DNA of 64,000 bases from Micromonospora sp. MH99 (GCF_021442385.1 NZ_MUZA01000017.1:1-64000), one strand, 5' to 3'. Counted from the stretch's first letter, positions 29,166-38,817 are shown. Notes: a model not told the origin generated them from the letters alone. Made by a program: numbers and translations.

Positions 29166-29996
29166 TCAGCCCTCGACGGGCACGCGCAGGCGGCGCGTCA
29201 GGTCCGCGCGACGGGCGTAGTCGGCCGGGTCGGCCGGGTAGCCGACCGCGACGAGGGTGAGGCCGTGCGCCGGAGCCACCGTCACCTCGCTGGAGCGCTC
29301 CTGCCGGTCGAGCAGGCTGCCCGGCCACTGGACCGCCCGACGGCCGTCGCCGGCCGCGAGCATCGCCCCCACCAGGCTGCGGACCATCGCCTGGCAGAAC
29401 GCGTCGGCCTGCACGGTGGCGACCAGGATGCCGTCCGGGTCGCGCCGCCAGTCCAGCCGGGTCACCTCGCGCAGCGTCGTCGCGTTCTCCTTGCGCCGGC
29501 AGTACGCGGCGAAGTCGTGCTCACCGACCAGACCCGCCGCGGCGGCGTTCAGGGCGGTCAGGTCCAGCGGTCGCGGCCAGGCCAGCACCTCGTGCCGGCG
29601 TAGCGGCTCGGCGCCGTACGGGGCGTCGGTCACCCGGTACTCGTAGCGCCGGAAGGTGGCCGAGAAGCGGGCGTCGAAGTCGGCCGGCACCTCCGACATC
29701 GCCCGTACCCGCACGTCGGTGGGGAGCAGCCGCGCGAGCCGGCGCAGCAGCCGCCCCTCGTGCTGGCGCCACACCTCGGCGGGAAGGTCCAGGTGGCAGA
29801 CCTGGCCGCTGGCGTGCACCCCCGCGTCGGTGCGACCCGCGACGGTCAGACCGGTCGCCGTGCCCGCGCCGAGGACCAGGTCCAGGGTCTCGACGAGCAC
29901 CCCGGCGACGGTCCGCCGGGTCGGCTGGGGCGCCCAGCCGGAGAAACCGGCGCCGTCGTACGAGACGTCCAGCCGCAGCCGGATCCGCTCGTCCAC
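29166..29996 (-). CDS. truA: tRNA pseudouridine synthase A TruA
   Basis: 276 residues. The GTG at 29996 is chosen because aggaggt (29-strand complement at 30002-30008) lies seven bases upstream; an in-frame GTG 11 codons earlier has no such site. TruA makes pseudouridine at positions 38-40 of tRNA anticodon arms. The catalytic aspartate is in AGRTDAGVHASGQV; RLDVSYDGAGFSGWAPQ and the C-terminal FCQAMVRSLVGAMLAAG are also conserved. It follows rplQ in the same direction after a strong hairpin, the usual actinobacterial order. Confidence 0.95.
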   Translation of the reverse strand: MDERIRLRLDVSYDGAGFSGWAPQPTRRTVAGVLVETLDLVLGAGTATGLTVAGRTDAGVHASGQVCHLDLPAEVWRQHEGRLLRRLARLLPTDVRVRAMSEVPADFDARFSATFRRYEYRVTDAPYGAEPLRRHEVLAWPRPLDLTALNAAAAGLVGEHDFAAYCRRKENATTLREVTRLDWRRDPDGILVATVQADAFCQAMVRSLVGAMLAAGDGRRAVQWPGSLLDRQERSSEVTVAPAHGLTLVAVGYPADPADYARRADLTRRLRVPVEG

Positions 29997-30017
29997 CTCG
30001 TACCTCCTGTTACGGGT

Positions 30018-30051
30018 CGGGCCCGACACCCCGAAAGGGGTGCCGGGCCCG
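30018..30051 (-). other. Intercistronic hairpin rplQ|truA
   Basis: 15-bp stem with one mismatch (30018-30032 with 30037-30051), loop gaaa. No T-run follows and the truA ribosome binding site is only about ten bases further, so attenuation or message stabilisation is as likely as full termination. Confidence 0.6.
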
Positions 30052-30064
30052 ATGTTGCCCTTGG

Positions 30065-30622
30065 TCAGGCCTTGTTCTCGGTGGCCTCGTCGCTGTCCTC
30101 GCGGGCGGCGTCGGTGTCACCGGACGCCGACACCGGCGCCTCGGAGTCCTGGTCGGCCGGAGCCGACTTCGGGGCCTCCTCGGCCGGGGCGAGCGCCTCG
30201 ACCTTGTCCTGCTGCGCGGCCTTGCGGGCGGCGGTCTTCTTGTTCACCTTCGGCTCGGCGACCTGAAGCTCCTCCACCAGCTCGATGATCGCCATCGGCG
30301 CGTTGTCACCCTTGCGCGGGCCGGTCTTCACGATCCGGGTGTAACCGCCGGGGCGGTTGGAGTACCGGGGCGCGATCTGGTCGAACAGGGCGTAGACCAC
30401 GTCCTTGTCCTTGACGACACCCAGCACCCGCCGCCGCGAGGCGAGGTCACCGCGCTTGGCCTTGGTGATGAGCTGCTCGGCCAGCGGACGCAGCCGCCGG
30501 GCCTTCGTCTCGGTGGTCTGGATCTTGCCGTGCTGGAACAGCGCGGTCGCCAGGTTGGCGAGCATCAGCCGCTCGTGCGAGGGGCTGCCGCCGAGGCGGG
30601 GGCCCTTGGTGGGCGTGGGCAT
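30065..30622 (-). CDS. rplQ: 50S ribosomal protein L17
   Basis: 185 residues, ATG at 30622 after gaggag. The L17 core occupies the first ~118 residues ([61 protein letters not shown]). The remaining ~65 residues are an Ala/Asp/Glu/Ser-rich acidic tail absent from the E. coli protein and common in actinobacteria. L17 binds 23S rRNA near the exit tunnel. It follows rpoA by 34 bases, as in the classical alpha operon. Confidence 0.97.
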   Translation of the reverse strand: MPTPTKGPRLGGSPSHERLMLANLATALFQHGKIQTTETKARRLRPLAEQLITKAKRGDLASRRRVLGVVKDKDVVYALFDQIAPRYSNRPGGYTRIVKTGPRKGDNAPMAIIELVEELQVAEPKVNKKTAARKAAQQDKVEALAPAEEAPKSAPADQDSEAPVSASGDTDAAREDSDEATENKA

Positions 30623-30656
30623 TTTTGGTGCTCCTCAGTTGTGGCGGCAGCGCGGA

Positions 30657-31679
30657 CTAGAGCTGCTCGGTCTCGCGGTAGTCGTCGGTGTCGTAGTCGG
30701 CCTCGCCGAAGGTGTCCACGACGTGCGCCGGGTCGAAGTTCGGAGCCGAGTCCTTCAGCCCGAGACCCATCCCGGCGAGCTTCATCTTGACCTCGTCGAT
30801 CGACTTCTGCCCGAAGTTGCGGATATCGAGGAGGTCGGCCTCGGTACGCCCGATGAGCTCACCAACGGAGTTGATGCCCTCGCGCTTGAGGCAGTTGTAG
30901 GAGCGGACGGTGAGGTCCAGCTCCTCGATCGGCAGAGCGAGGTCCGCCGCCAGCTGGGCGTCCTGCGGGGACGGCCCGATGTCGATGCCCTCGGCGGTCT
31001 CGTCCAGCTCCCGGGCCAGCCCGAACAGCTCCACCAGCGTCGAACCGGCGGAGGCCAGCGCGGTACGCGGGCCCATCGACGGCTTGGTCTCGACGTCGAT
31101 GATGAGCCGGTCGAAGTCGGTGCGCTGCTCGACGCGGGTCGCCTCGACGCGGTACGTCACCTTCAGCACCGGCGAGTAGATCGAGTCGACCGGGATGCGG
31201 CCGATCTCGGCGCCGGACTGCTTGTTCTGTGCAGCCGTCACGTAGCCCCGGCCCCGCTCGACGGTCAGCTCCATGTCGAGCCGGCCCTTGCCGTTGAGGG
31301 TCGCGAGCTTGAGGTCCGGGTTGTGCACCGAGACGCCGGCCGGGGGCTGGATGTCGCCCGCCGTCACGTCGCCCGGGCCCTGCTTGCGCAGGTACATGCT
31401 GACCGGCTCGTCGTGCTCGGAGCTGACGCACAGCTCCTTGATGTTCATGACGAGCTCGACCACGTCCTCCTTGACACCGGGGATCGTGGTGAACTCGTGC
31501 AGCACGCCGTCGATCTTGATCGAGGTGACCGCCGCACCCGGGATCGACGACAGCAGCGTGCGCCGCAGCGAGTTGCCCAGGGTGTAGCCGAAGCCCGGCT
31601 CGAGCGGCTCGATGGCGAACCGCGACCGGGTCTCGTTGATCGACTCCTCGGAGAGGGAGGGTCGCTGGCTGATGAGCAT
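30657..31679 (-). CDS. rpoA: DNA-directed RNA polymerase alpha subunit
   Basis: 340 residues, ATG at 31679. The N-terminal dimerisation domain (about 1-230) is recognised from [26 protein letters not shown] and [21 protein letters not shown] flexible linker leads to the C-terminal domain (about 250-320) with [20 protein letters not shown] and [14 protein letters not shown], the part that contacts UP elements and activators. The acidic end ([13 protein letters not shown]) is typical of actinobacteria. It is separated from rpsD by a 13-bp perfect hairpin. Confidence 0.98.
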   Translation of the reverse strand: MLISQRPSLSEESINETRSRFAIEPLEPGFGYTLGNSLRRTLLSSIPGAAVTSIKIDGVLHEFTTIPGVKEDVVELVMNIKELCVSSEHDEPVSMYLRKQGPGDVTAGDIQPPAGVSVHNPDLKLATLNGKGRLDMELTVERGRGYVTAAQNKQSGAEIGRIPVDSIYSPVLKVTYRVEATRVEQRTDFDRLIIDVETKPSMGPRTALASAGSTLVELFGLARELDETAEGIDIGPSPQDAQLAADLALPIEELDLTVRSYNCLKREGINSVGELIGRTEADLLDIRNFGQKSIDEVKMKLAGMGLGLKDSAPNFDPAHVVDTFGEADYDTDDYRETEQL

Positions 31680-31735
31680 GTTGTCTCTTCTCTTCCGGGA
31701 CGCCCGCTATTTGACGTCCACGACACAAACTGTTC

Positions 31736-31765
31736 CGGTGGCCCGCCCCGAAGGGCGGGCCACCG
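31736..31765 (-). other. Intercistronic hairpin rpsD|rpoA
   Basis: Perfect 13-bp stem (31736-31748 with 31753-31765) capped by a cgaa tetraloop in the 98-base gap between rpsD and rpoA. It has no T-run, so a role in processing or differential stability is more likely than complete termination. Confidence 0.7.
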
Positions 31766-31777
31766 CAACGAGCCCGA

Positions 31778-32404
31778 CTACTTGGAGTAGAGCTCGACGA
31801 TCAACTGCTCCTGGACCTGCGTGTCGATGACCTGCCGGGCCGGGAGGGAGTGCACGAGCACCTTCATCTGGCTGGGGATTGCCTCCAGCCAGGCCGGCAC
31901 CGTCTTCGAACCGGCCTGAGCCTGCGCCACCACGAACGGGGTGAGCTCCTTGCTCTTGCCCCGGACCTCGATGATGTCGTGCTCCTTGACGCGGTACGAC
32001 GGGATGTCGACCTTCTTGCCGTTCACCGTGAAGTGACCGTGCTTGACCAGCTGGCGGGCCATGTCCCGCGAGTGGGCGTAGCCGGCCCGGTAAACGACGT
32101 TGTCCAGCCGCGACTCGAGGATCTGCAGGAGGACCTCACCGGTCTTGGCCTGCTTGCCAACGGCTTCCTCGTAGTAACCGCGGAACTGCTTCTCCAGCAC
32201 GCCGTACACACGACGGGCCTTCTGCTTCTCACGGAGCTGGAGCAGGTACTCCGTCTCCTTGGTGCGGCCGCGGCCGTGCTGCCCGGGCGGGAACGGCCGG
32301 GACTCGAACGGGCACTTCGGACCATCGCACTTGCTGCCCTTGAGGAACAGCTTCATCTTCTCCCGCCGGCAACGGCGGCAGTCTGCACCGGTGTAACGAG
32401 CCAT
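31778..32404 (-). CDS. rpsD: 30S ribosomal protein S4
   Basis: 208 residues, ATG at 32404. It carries a four-Cys-type N-terminus of the zinc-binding S4 form ([23 protein letters not shown]), followed by [31 protein letters not shown] and the S4 RNA-binding domain [18 protein letters not shown] (partial) with [15 protein letters not shown]4 nucleates 30S assembly on 16S rRNA and in many bacteria represses the alpha operon. It follows rpsK by 13 bases. Confidence 0.97.
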   Translation of the reverse strand: MARYTGADCRRCRREKMKLFLKGSKCDGPKCPFESRPFPPGQHGRGRTKETEYLLQLREKQKARRVYGVLEKQFRGYYEEAVGKQAKTGEVLLQILESRLDNVVYRAGYAHSRDMARQLVKHGHFTVNGKKVDIPSYRVKEHDIIEVRGKSKELTPFVVAQAQAGSKTVPAWLEAIPSQMKVLVHSLPARQVIDTQVQEQLIVELYSK

Positions 32405-32417
32405 CTCTCTCTACCTC

Positions 32418-32825
32418 TCAGACCCGGCGACGCTTCGGCGGACGGCACCCGTTGTGCGGCTGCGGGGTGACGTCGGAGATCTGCCCGACCTCGAGGCCCA
32501 CGGCCTGCAGCGAACGGATGGCGGTCTCCCGGCCGGAGCCGGGGCCCTTGACGAACACGTCGACCTTGCGCATGCCGTGCTCCATGGCGCGACGCGCGGC
32601 GGCCTCGGCGGCCAGCTGCGCGGCGAACGGAGTCGACTTGCGGGAGCCCTTGAAGCCCACCTGGCCAGCGGAGGCCCAGGAGATGACCGCACCGGTCGGG
32701 TCCGTGATGGACACGATGGTGTTGTTGAACGTGCTCTTGATGTGCGCCTGCCCGTGGGCGACGTTCTTGCGTTCCTTGCGCCGGACCTTCTTGACAGCGG
32801 CTCCGGCACGAGCCTTCGGTGGCAT
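32418..32825 (-). CDS. rpsK: 30S ribosomal protein S11
   Basis: 135 residues, ATG at 32825. After a short basic Ala/Lys N-terminus the S11 core is clear: SPECIFIC blocks are [48 protein letters not shown] and [16 protein letters not shown]. The protein ends with the usual [17 protein letters not shown]11 forms part of the 30S platform near the mRNA exit. The gene lies 119 bases downstream of rpsM. Confidence 0.97.
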
Positions 32826-32944
32826 AAGTCTGTGCGCTCCTGAATGGGTTCTGTGGCTTGTCGCCCCGTTGATGACGTAGACACCGGTTCCGGTTGGAGC
32901 CCGGCCTACCTCGACGGAGAACGACCAGAATTCCGGTTAAAGAA

Positions 32945-33325
32945 TTACTTCTTGCCGGGCTTCTTCTTGCCGGCGACGGTCCGCTTCGGGCCCTTGCGGG
33001 TCCGTGCATTGGTCTTGGTCCGCTGGCCACGCACGGGCAGGCCCCGGCGGTGCCGGATGCCGGCGTAGCAGCCGATCTCGACCTTGCGGCGGATGTCAGC
33101 GGCGACCTCGCGGCGCAGGTCGCCTTCAACCTTGTAGTTGCCCTCGATGTGGTCGCGGAGCTGCACGAGCTCCTCGTCCGTGAGGTCCCGAGCGCGCTTG
33201 TCCGGCGAGATGCCGGTAGCGGCGAGTGTCTCCAGGGCGCGGGTGCGACCGACCCCGAAGATGTAGGTGAGCGCGATCTCCATCCGCTTCTCGCGGGGGA
33301 GATCCACGCCGACTAGACGTGCCAT
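32945..33325 (-). CDS. rpsM: 30S ribosomal protein S13
   Basis: 126 residues, ATG at 33325. Conserved blocks are [21 protein letters not shown] at the start (partly quoted), [51 protein letters not shown] and the Lys-rich end KKKPGKK. S13 contacts the A- and P-site tRNAs and bridges to the large subunit. The 268 bases between it and rpmJ hold no other gene. Confidence 0.97.
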   Translation of the reverse strand: MARLVGVDLPREKRMEIALTYIFGVGRTRALETLAATGISPDKRARDLTDEELVQLRDHIEGNYKVEGDLRREVAADIRRKVEIGCYAGIRHRRGLPVRGQRTKTNARTRKGPKRTVAGKKKPGKK

Positions 33326-33593
33326 GTGCGGGCGTACTCCTCGTGATGTGTGGCGGAGGTGTGGACCCGTCCCACCCCGCTACCGGCCGTCCCGTCTTTC
33401 CGACGCTGTCAGCGCCGGCGACCGGGATCGGTCGCTGCCCGAGCGGGCCCCGGCCTCCGACCGGGGGTCAGCCACGAGAGGAGTACGTCTTCACGTACCG
33501 CTCGCGGCTGGGACGAGCATGTGTGATGTGTGTGTCGCTAAGGATCTGCCCGAAGCAACGCCACCCGGCCGTGTCCGGCCGGACGGGCTGAGA

Positions 33594-33707
33594 TCAGCCC
33601 TGGCGCTGCTTGTGGCGCGGGTCGGTGCAGATGACCATGACCCGGCCGTGCCGGCGGATAACCCGGCACTTGTTGCAGATCCTCTTGACGCTCGGCTTGA
33701 CCTTCAC
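33594..33707 (-). CDS. rpmJ: 50S ribosomal protein L36
   Basis: 37 residues: starts [14 protein letters not shown] and ends HKQRQG. The GTG at 33707 has gtaagg upstream; a longer frame reaching an ATG exists but the family begins at this point. The zinc ligands Cys11, Cys14, Cys27 and His32 are all present, so this is the zinc-binding (C+) form. A zinc-independent copy, if any, would lie outside this window. It follows infA by 91 bases, the usual order infA-rpmJ-rpsM. Confidence 0.95.
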   Translation of the reverse strand: MKVKPSVKRICNKCRVIRRHGRVMVICTDPRHKQRQG

Positions 33708-33798
33708 GGTTGCCTTACTTCCCATCTGGCCCGGGAACGCGCGAGGCGCGAGACCGGACGTCGAAGACGGACACGGGACTTCCCGGCCGCCGTCAGGA

Positions 33799-34020
33799 CT
33801 ACTTGTAGCGGTAGACGATGCGCCCGCGGGTCAGGTCGTACGGCGAGAGTTCGACGACGACCCGGTCCTCCGGCAGGATGCGGATGTAGTGCTGCCGCAT
33901 CTTGCCGCTGATGTGAGCCAACACCTTGTGGCCGTTCGCGAGCTCCACCCGGAACATGGCGTTCGGCAGGGGCTCGATGACCCGACCCTCGATCTCAATG
34001 GCTCCGTCTTTTTTCGGCAT
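33799..34020 (-). CDS. infA: Translation initiation factor IF-1
   Basis: 73 residues, ATG at 34020 preceded by ggagga. The whole protein is a single S1/OB-fold: [59 protein letters not shown] and the end [10 protein letters not shown]-1 binds the A site during initiation. It is the first gene of the infA-rpmJ-rpsM-rpsK-rpsD segment and has its own upstream gap of 333 bases. Confidence 0.98.
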   Translation of the reverse strand: MPKKDGAIEIEGRVIEPLPNAMFRVELANGHKVLAHISGKMRQHYIRILPEDRVVVELSPYDLTRGRIVYRYK

Positions 34021-34353
34021 GTCCTCCGCTGTCCTGACGTCGATTGCTCCGGGCGGCCCACAACGTCTTACACGGGAAACTGACCATGATCAGAAGCCCG
34101 CGCCAGCCGCGGCTCCAGGTCCCACCGAAGCGCAGGGTGGGCATGCCGGAGTGGACGCTGTGCGCCGAACAGAAAGTGTACGCCGGCCTGCACGCCGTCG
34201 CCAAACCGGCCACCCACGGCGGCCTCGCGTCGGCCACCGCTCCCCCGCCCAGCCCTCCGATGATCTCCGCGGACCGGCGTCCCACCGAATGTCGATCATG
34301 AGGTTGTCGAGGCGAAACACCGCGATCGATCATGATCATCGACTGCGGGTGGG
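34021..34353. other. Intergenic region upstream of infA with degenerate palindrome
   Basis: 333 bases between infA and the DUF1707 gene must contain the infA promoter, but no strong -35/-10 pair is visible (a -10-like TAAGAC reads leftward at about 34068-34073 without a good -35). At about 34291-34352 there is gtcgatcatgaggttgtcg and a partly matching right arm; the left arm resembles that of the element at 34958-35018, so this is probably a decayed copy. Confidence 0.45.
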
Positions 34354-34920
34354 TCAGGTTGTGGGCCCGGGACCTTCCGGCCCCTCGGTGCGCAGCTCCC
34401 GCTTGGCCCGCTTGCGCTCACGCCGGCGCTCGCGCTCGATCGCCTGGCGGCGGGGCTCTCCCCCGGCCAGCCCGCCGACCGTCCGGAGCAGCAGCACCGC
34501 GCCCCAGGGCCCGGCCACCCACACCGGCCAGAAGTACTGCAGTTCCTGGCTCAGCAGCGACGTCACGCCCCAGATGGTCACCACGATGGCGACCACCCGC
34601 ACGTACGGCAGCCACACCTCGGCCAGCCAGCGACCGACGTGGCCGCGCCCGAGCGAGCCGAGCCGACCGACGGGCGGCTCTGCCGGCGCGGCGGCCGGCC
34701 GCAGGGCCGAATGCTCCGGTGGCGCCACCGGGGGCAGATCGGTGAGCAGGGCGTCCAGCTCGGCGTACGTGCGTGCCGCGTACGCACGCTGCACCCGCTC
34801 GTCGTACTCGTGCAGGTCCAACCGTCCCTCACCGAGGGCGGCCCTCAGCCGGTCGGCAACCATCTCACGGTCCGCGTCCGCGGCTCGCATCCTGTCGCGC
34901 CCGTCCATGCCGGCAAGCAT
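34354..34920 (-). CDS. DUF1707 domain membrane protein
   Basis: 188 residues from the ATG at 34920 (an ATG at 34908 is possible). The N-terminal DUF1707 domain occupies about residues 11-64 (MRAADADREMVADRLRAALG, LDLHEYDERVQRAY, LDALLTDLP). A Pro/Ala linker and two membrane segments follow (about 105-122, VVAIVVTIWGVTSLL, and 130-150, FWPVWVAGPWGAVLLL). The C-terminus is strongly basic (RERRRERKRAKREL). DUF1707 proteins are common in actinobacteria and their function is unknown. It lies between map and infA and is not part of the ribosomal set in other phyla. Confidence 0.85.
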   Translation of the reverse strand: MLAGMDGRDRMRAADADREMVADRLRAALGEGRLDLHEYDERVQRAYAARTYAELDALLTDLPPVAPPEHSALRPAAAPAEPPVGRLGSLGRGHVGRWLAEVWLPYVRVVAIVVTIWGVTSLLSQELQYFWPVWVAGPWGAVLLLRTVGGLAGGEPRRQAIERERRRERKRAKRELRTEGPEGPGPTT

Positions 34921-34957
34921 GCCACCGTCACGCCAGTCCGCCCGACCCCCGACGCCG

Positions 34958-35018
34958 GTTGATCATGAAGTTATCGCCACCGCACCGGCGTGTCAGGGGA
35001 ACCAACTTCACGATCAAC
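34958..35018. repeat. Palindromic element between map and DUF1707 gene
   Basis: Arms gttgatcatgaagtt (34958-34972) and aacttcacgatcaac (35004-35018) pair at 14 of 15 positions and can be extended outward by four more pairs after one mismatch. The left arm resembles the sequence at 34291. It lies just after the map stop codon and may terminate map transcription. Confidence 0.6.
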
Positions 35019-35037
35019 GGGCGGGGTGGGGCTGGGG

Positions 35038-35889
35038 TCAGGGGGTCTTGGTTTCCGTGGGCTGGCGGGCGGTCACCAGGTCGCCCAGGCGGGCGCGGCC
35101 GCCGTCGAAGGCCGTGAGCACCCACACACCGTCGGGCAACAGCGCCATCGAGTGCTCGACGTGCGCCGCGACCGACCCGTCCCGGGTGACGACAGTCCAA
35201 CCGTCGGCCAGTTCGACAGTACGCGGGGAGGCCATGGTGATCATGGGCTCGATCGCCAGCGCCATCCCGGGGACCAGACGCGGCCCCTTGCCCGGCCGGC
35301 CGTGGTTGAGCACGTGCGGGTCCTGATGCATCTCGGTGCCGATGCCGTGGCCACCGTAGCCGTCGACGATGCCGTACCGGCCGCCCTTGCGGACCGCCGT
35401 CTCCACGGCGTACGAGATGTCGGTGAGCCGCCCCTTGCCACTTGCCGCTCCACGCGCCGCGGCGGCGATGCCCGCCCACATCGCGTCCTCGGCGACCTCG
35501 GCCATCTTGAGCAGCGCCGGGTCGACGTCGCCCACCCCGACGGTGATCGCCGAGTCCCCGTGCCACCCGTTGAGCACCGCGCCGCAGTCGATCGAGATGA
35601 GGTCGCCCTCGGCGAGCACCTGCTCCGGCGAGGGGATGGCGTGCACGATCTGCTCGTTGACCGACGAGCAGATCGACGCCGGGAAGCCGTGGTAGCCCTT
35701 GAAGGACGGGACGGCGCCCGCCTCGCGGATCGTCGACTCGGCGATGGCATCCAGATCCGCGGTGCTCACACCCGGGGCCACCGCCTCGCGCATCCGGCGC
35801 AGGGCCTCGGCGACCACGAGCCCGGCCGCGCGCATCTTCTCGATCTGGTCAGGGGTCTTCAGCTGGATGTCCAGCTGGGGACGACGCAT
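35038..35889 (-). CDS. map: Methionine aminopeptidase, type I
   Basis: 283 residues, ATG at 35889. MetAP removes the initiator methionine. The five metal ligands are present in order: SIDCG (Asp), GDSAIT (Asp), GGHGIG (His), IEPMIT (Glu) and the C-terminal Glu in AHVEHS. SVNEQIVHAIPS and GYHGFPASIC frame the substrate pocket. It lacks the N-terminal zinc-finger extension of some actinobacterial paralogues, so it is the short form. It follows adk by 88 bases in the secY-adk-map unit. Confidence 0.96.
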   Translation of the reverse strand: MRRPQLDIQLKTPDQIEKMRAAGLVVAEALRRMREAVAPGVSTADLDAIAESTIREAGAVPSFKGYHGFPASICSSVNEQIVHAIPSPEQVLAEGDLISIDCGAVLNGWHGDSAITVGVGDVDPALLKMAEVAEDAMWAGIAAAARGAASGKGRLTDISYAVETAVRKGGRYGIVDGYGGHGIGTEMHQDPHVLNHGRPGKGPRLVPGMALAIEPMITMASPRTVELADGWTVVTRDGSVAAHVEHSMALLPDGVWVLTAFDGGRARLGDLVTARQPTETKTP

Positions 35890-35977
35890 GGAGCGGTTAC
35901 CTTTCGTGGCTATTCAGCGGGGCACGTCTCGCGTACCCCGCTGTTCGCACTCTATCCGCCGTGGCGGGGGGAGAACC

Positions 35978-36631
35978 TCAGCCGCCGTACGACCGCAGGG
36001 CGTCGATGGCCCGGGTGGTGACGTCCTCCACCGGGCCGGTGGCGTCGATCCCGACCAGCTTGCCCTGGGCGCCGTAGTAGTCGACCAGGGGCGCGGTCTT
36101 CTCGCTGTACTCCCGCAGGCGGGTGGCGATGGTCTCCGGCTTGTCGTCGTCGCGCTGGAACAGCTCGGCGCCGCACCTGTCACAGATGCCCGGCCGGGTG
36201 GTGGCGTCGAACTCGACGTGCCAGATCTTGCCGCAACCCCGGCAGGTGCGCCGGCCGGAGAGCCGCCGGATCACCTCGTCGTCGTCGACCACCAGCTCCA
36301 GGACCAGATCCAGGGCGGTGCCCAGATCGGCGAGGAGCTTGTCCAGAGCGGCGGCCTGCGGAGTCGTCCGCGGGAAGCCGTCGAGCAGAAAGCCCTCGCT
36401 CGCGTCCGGCTCGGCGAGCCGGTCCCGGACCATGTTGATGGTGACCTCGTCCGGAACCAGCTCGCCTGCGTCCATGTAACGCTTCGCCTCGACGCCGAGC
36501 GGCGTGCCCTGGGTGACGTTCGAGCGGAAGATGTCTCCGGTCGAGATCTTGGGTACCGACAGGTGCGCGGCGACGAACTCTGCCTGCGTGCCCTTACCCG
36601 CACCCGGCGGGCCAACCAGAACGAGTCTCAT
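35978..36631 (-). CDS. adk: Adenylate kinase
   Basis: 217 residues, ATG at 36631 immediately after the secY stop codon (TAGATG). The P-loop is [10 protein letters not shown]; the AMP-binding region follows ([24 protein letters not shown]). The LID holds four cysteines in [12 protein letters not shown] and CDRCG, so it is the zinc-binding long form. Other residues [17 protein letters not shown] are conserved. It equilibrates ATP, ADP and AMP. The direct junction with secY suggests coupled translation. Confidence 0.97.
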   Translation of the reverse strand: MRLVLVGPPGAGKGTQAEFVAAHLSVPKISTGDIFRSNVTQGTPLGVEAKRYMDAGELVPDEVTINMVRDRLAEPDASEGFLLDGFPRTTPQAAALDKLLADLGTALDLVLELVVDDDEVIRRLSGRRTCRGCGKIWHVEFDATTRPGICDRCGAELFQRDDDKPETIATRLREYSEKTAPLVDYYGAQGKLVGIDATGPVEDVTTRAIDALRSYGG

Positions 36632-37960
36632 CTACCGCAGGAACCCTTCGTAGTTCCGCTGCATGAGTTGGCTCTCGATCTGCTTCACGGTCTCGAGACC
36701 GACGCCGACCATGATGAGCACAGCGGTGCCACCGAACGGGAAGTTCTGGTACTGCTGGCTGTCCAGCCAGATGAAGAAGAAGTTCGGCAGGATCGAGATG
36801 ACGCCGAGGTAGAGCGCGCCCGGCAGGGTGATCCGGCTGAGGATGAAGTCCAGGTAGTCGGCCGTCGGCTTGCCCGGCCGGATACCCGGCACGAACCCGC
36901 CGTACTTCTTCATGTTGTCCGCGACCTCGGTCGGGTTGAACGTGATCGAGACGTAGAAGTACGTGAAGAAGATGATCAGCAGGAAGTAGACCGAGATGTA
37001 GATCGGGCTGTTCGGAGCGACCAGGTTGTTCTGGATCCACGCCTGGACCTTGCCCGGGTCGTTCTGGTCGAAGAACTGGAGCGCCAGCTGCGGGAGGTAC
37101 AGCAGCGACGAACCGAAGATGACCGGGATGACACCCGCCTGGTTGACCTTCAGCGGGATGTAGGTCGAGGTGCCGCCGTACATCCGCCGGCCGATCATCC
37201 GCTTGGCGTACTGCACCGGGATCCGGCGCTGCGCCTGCTCGATGAAGGTGACCAGGGTGATGACCACCAGAACCAGCGCGATGACGAGGGCGAACTTGCC
37301 CCAGCCCTGCTGGGTCTTGATCTGCCAGCCCTCGCCGGGCAGCCGGGCCGCGATCGAGGTGAAGATCAGGACGGACATGCCGTTGCCGACGCCGCGGTCC
37401 GTGATCAGCTCACCGAGCCACATGACCATGCCGGTGCCGGCGGTCATGGTGATCACCAGGATGGACAGGGTCAGCCAGTCCGGGATGCCGGTGCCCTCGG
37501 GGATGATCGGGAACTGGTCGCAGCGGTTCTGGAACAGCTGCCCCGAGCGGGCCAGGGCCACGAACGCCGAGGCCTGCAGCACGCCGAGACCGAGCGTCAG
37601 GTAGCGGGTGTACTGCGTGATCTTCGCCTGACCGGCCTGGCCCTCCTTGCGGAGCTGCTCCAGACGCGGGATCACGACGGTCAGCAGCTGCAGGATGATC
37701 GACGCGGTGATGTAGGGCATGATGCCCAGCGCGAAGACCGAGAGCTGTAGCAGCGCCCCGCCGGAGAAGAGGTTGAGCAGATTCAGCGGGCCCGTCGTCT
37801 CACCGGAGATGGAGTCGAGGCACTTCTGCACGTTGCCGTACGAGACGCCCGGGCTGGGGAGCGTGGCACCCAGCCGGTAGACCGCGATGATGCCTACTGT
37901 GAACAGCAGCTTCTTGCGCAGGTCAGGCGTACGGAACGCACTGAGAAAGGCGGACAGCAA
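36632..37960 (-). CDS. secY: Protein translocase subunit SecY
   Basis: 442 residues. The TTG at 37960 is chosen because gcaggagg lies six bases upstream and SecY of relatives begins with this LLSAFLSAFRTPDLRKK segment; longer in-frame starts are unsupported. About ten membrane segments are visible. The cytoplasmic loop 4-5 region carries the conserved IPVQYAKRMIGRRMYGG, and the plug/pore region near TLPSPG, NLFSGGALLQLSVFALGIMPYI is intact. SecY forms the translocation channel with SecE and SecG (not in this window). It heads a secY-adk-map transcript after a terminator. Confidence 0.96.
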   Translation of the reverse strand: MLSAFLSAFRTPDLRKKLLFTVGIIAVYRLGATLPSPGVSYGNVQKCLDSISGETTGPLNLLNLFSGGALLQLSVFALGIMPYITASIILQLLTVVIPRLEQLRKEGQAGQAKITQYTRYLTLGLGVLQASAFVALARSGQLFQNRCDQFPIIPEGTGIPDWLTLSILVITMTAGTGMVMWLGELITDRGVGNGMSVLIFTSIAARLPGEGWQIKTQQGWGKFALVIALVLVVITLVTFIEQAQRRIPVQYAKRMIGRRMYGGTSTYIPLKVNQAGVIPVIFGSSLLYLPQLALQFFDQNDPGKVQAWIQNNLVAPNSPIYISVYFLLIIFFTYFYVSITFNPTEVADNMKKYGGFVPGIRPGKPTADYLDFILSRITLPGALYLGVISILPNFFFIWLDSQQYQNFPFGGTAVLIMVGVGLETVKQIESQLMQRNYEGFLR

Positions 37961-38144
37961 CTTCTTCCTCCTGCGCGAGGCGGGCCGCCGGTGATCCCTG
38001 GCGGGTGGGGGTGGATCACGGGCGAGTGCCCGCAATCCATGGCTGGGATGGGACTCTAACAGCCCTGTCCCGCTCCGGGCAGGTGTGCCCGGCTACATAA
38101 ACCGAATCCGATATTACCGGGCGCACACGCCCCAGGCAGACCTA

Positions 38145-38178
38145 GGCGCCCGCCAGTTATTCACAACTGACGGGCGCC
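38145..38178 (-). terminator. Terminator between rplO and secY
   Basis: A 14-bp stem (38145-38158 with 38165-38178), with one G-U pair, lies just after the rplO stop on the minus strand. It separates the spc ribosomal-protein block from secY-adk-map. A TAATAT that could serve as a -10 for secY (minus strand, about 38112-38117) has no good -35. Confidence 0.65.
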
Positions 38179-38191
38179 GAGGTCGTACGCC

Positions 38192-38635
38192 TTACAGCTC
38201 GGTGGCGGAGCCACCGGCGGCAGCGATCTTCTCCTTGGCCGACGCGCTGAACGCGTGCGCCGACACCTGGAGCGCCACCCCGCCGAGGTCCCCGGTGCCG
38301 AGGACCTTGACCGGCTGGCCCTTGCGGACCGCGCCGGCCTCGACCAGCTCGAGCGGACCAACCTGGCCGCCGTTCGGGAACAGTTCGGCGAGCCGGTCCA
38401 GGTTGACCACCTGGAAGACCACCTTGAACTTGTTCTTGAAGCCCTTCATCTTCGGCAGGCGCATGTGGATGGGCATCTGCCCACCCTCGAACGCCGCCGA
38501 GATGTTCTTGCGGGCCTTGGAGCCCTTCGTACCGCGACCAGCGGTCTTGCCCTTGGAACCCTCACCGCGACCCACACGGGTCTTAGCGGTCTTGGAACCG
38601 GGCGCCGGGCGCAGGTGGTGAACCTTGATCGTCAT
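38192..38635 (-). CDS. rplO: 50S ribosomal protein L15
   Basis: 147 residues, ATG at 38635 sharing one base with the rpmD stop (TAATG). The basic Gly-rich N-terminus ([21 protein letters not shown], then [18 protein letters not shown]) and [17 protein letters not shown] are diagnostic, as is the end [15 protein letters not shown]15 helps organise 23S rRNA near the central protuberance. It is the last gene of the spc block before the terminator. Confidence 0.97.
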   Translation of the reverse strand: MTIKVHHLRPAPGSKTAKTRVGRGEGSKGKTAGRGTKGSKARKNISAAFEGGQMPIHMRLPKMKGFKNKFKVVFQVVNLDRLAELFPNGGQVGPLELVEAGAVRKGQPVKVLGTGDLGGVALQVSAHAFSASAKEKIAAAGGSATEL

Positions 38636-38817
38636 TACTCGACCTCCTCGACCTTCACGAGGTGGCTCACAGTGAAGATCATGCCGCGGATCTCGGGCCG
38701 GTCCTCCTTGACCACCACGTCGTTGATCCGCTTGAGACCGAGCGAACGCAGCGACTCACGCTGGTTGTGCTTGGTCCCGATACCGGACCGGAGCTGGGTG
38801 ACCTTCAGACGTGCCAT
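38635..38817 (-). CDS. rpmD: 50S ribosomal protein L30
   Basis: 60 residues, ATG at 38817 overlapping the rpsE stop by one base. Read as [39 protein letters not shown] and [20 protein letters not shown]. This matches bacterial short L30 over its full length. The one-base overlaps at both ends point to coupled translation with rpsE and rplO. Confidence 0.96.
   Translation of the reverse strand: MARLKVTQLRSGIGTKHNQRESLRSLGLKRINDVVVKEDRPEIRGMIFTVSHLVKVEEVE

Noticed and set aside
33326..33593. Open frames between rpmJ and rpsM
   Set aside because: They are short, lack ribosome binding sites and overlap real genes on the other strand.
36632..38035. Longer SecY start at 38035
   Set aside because: The extra 25 residues are Arg/Pro-rich, cover the ribosome binding site of the TTG start and do not occur in SecY proteins.
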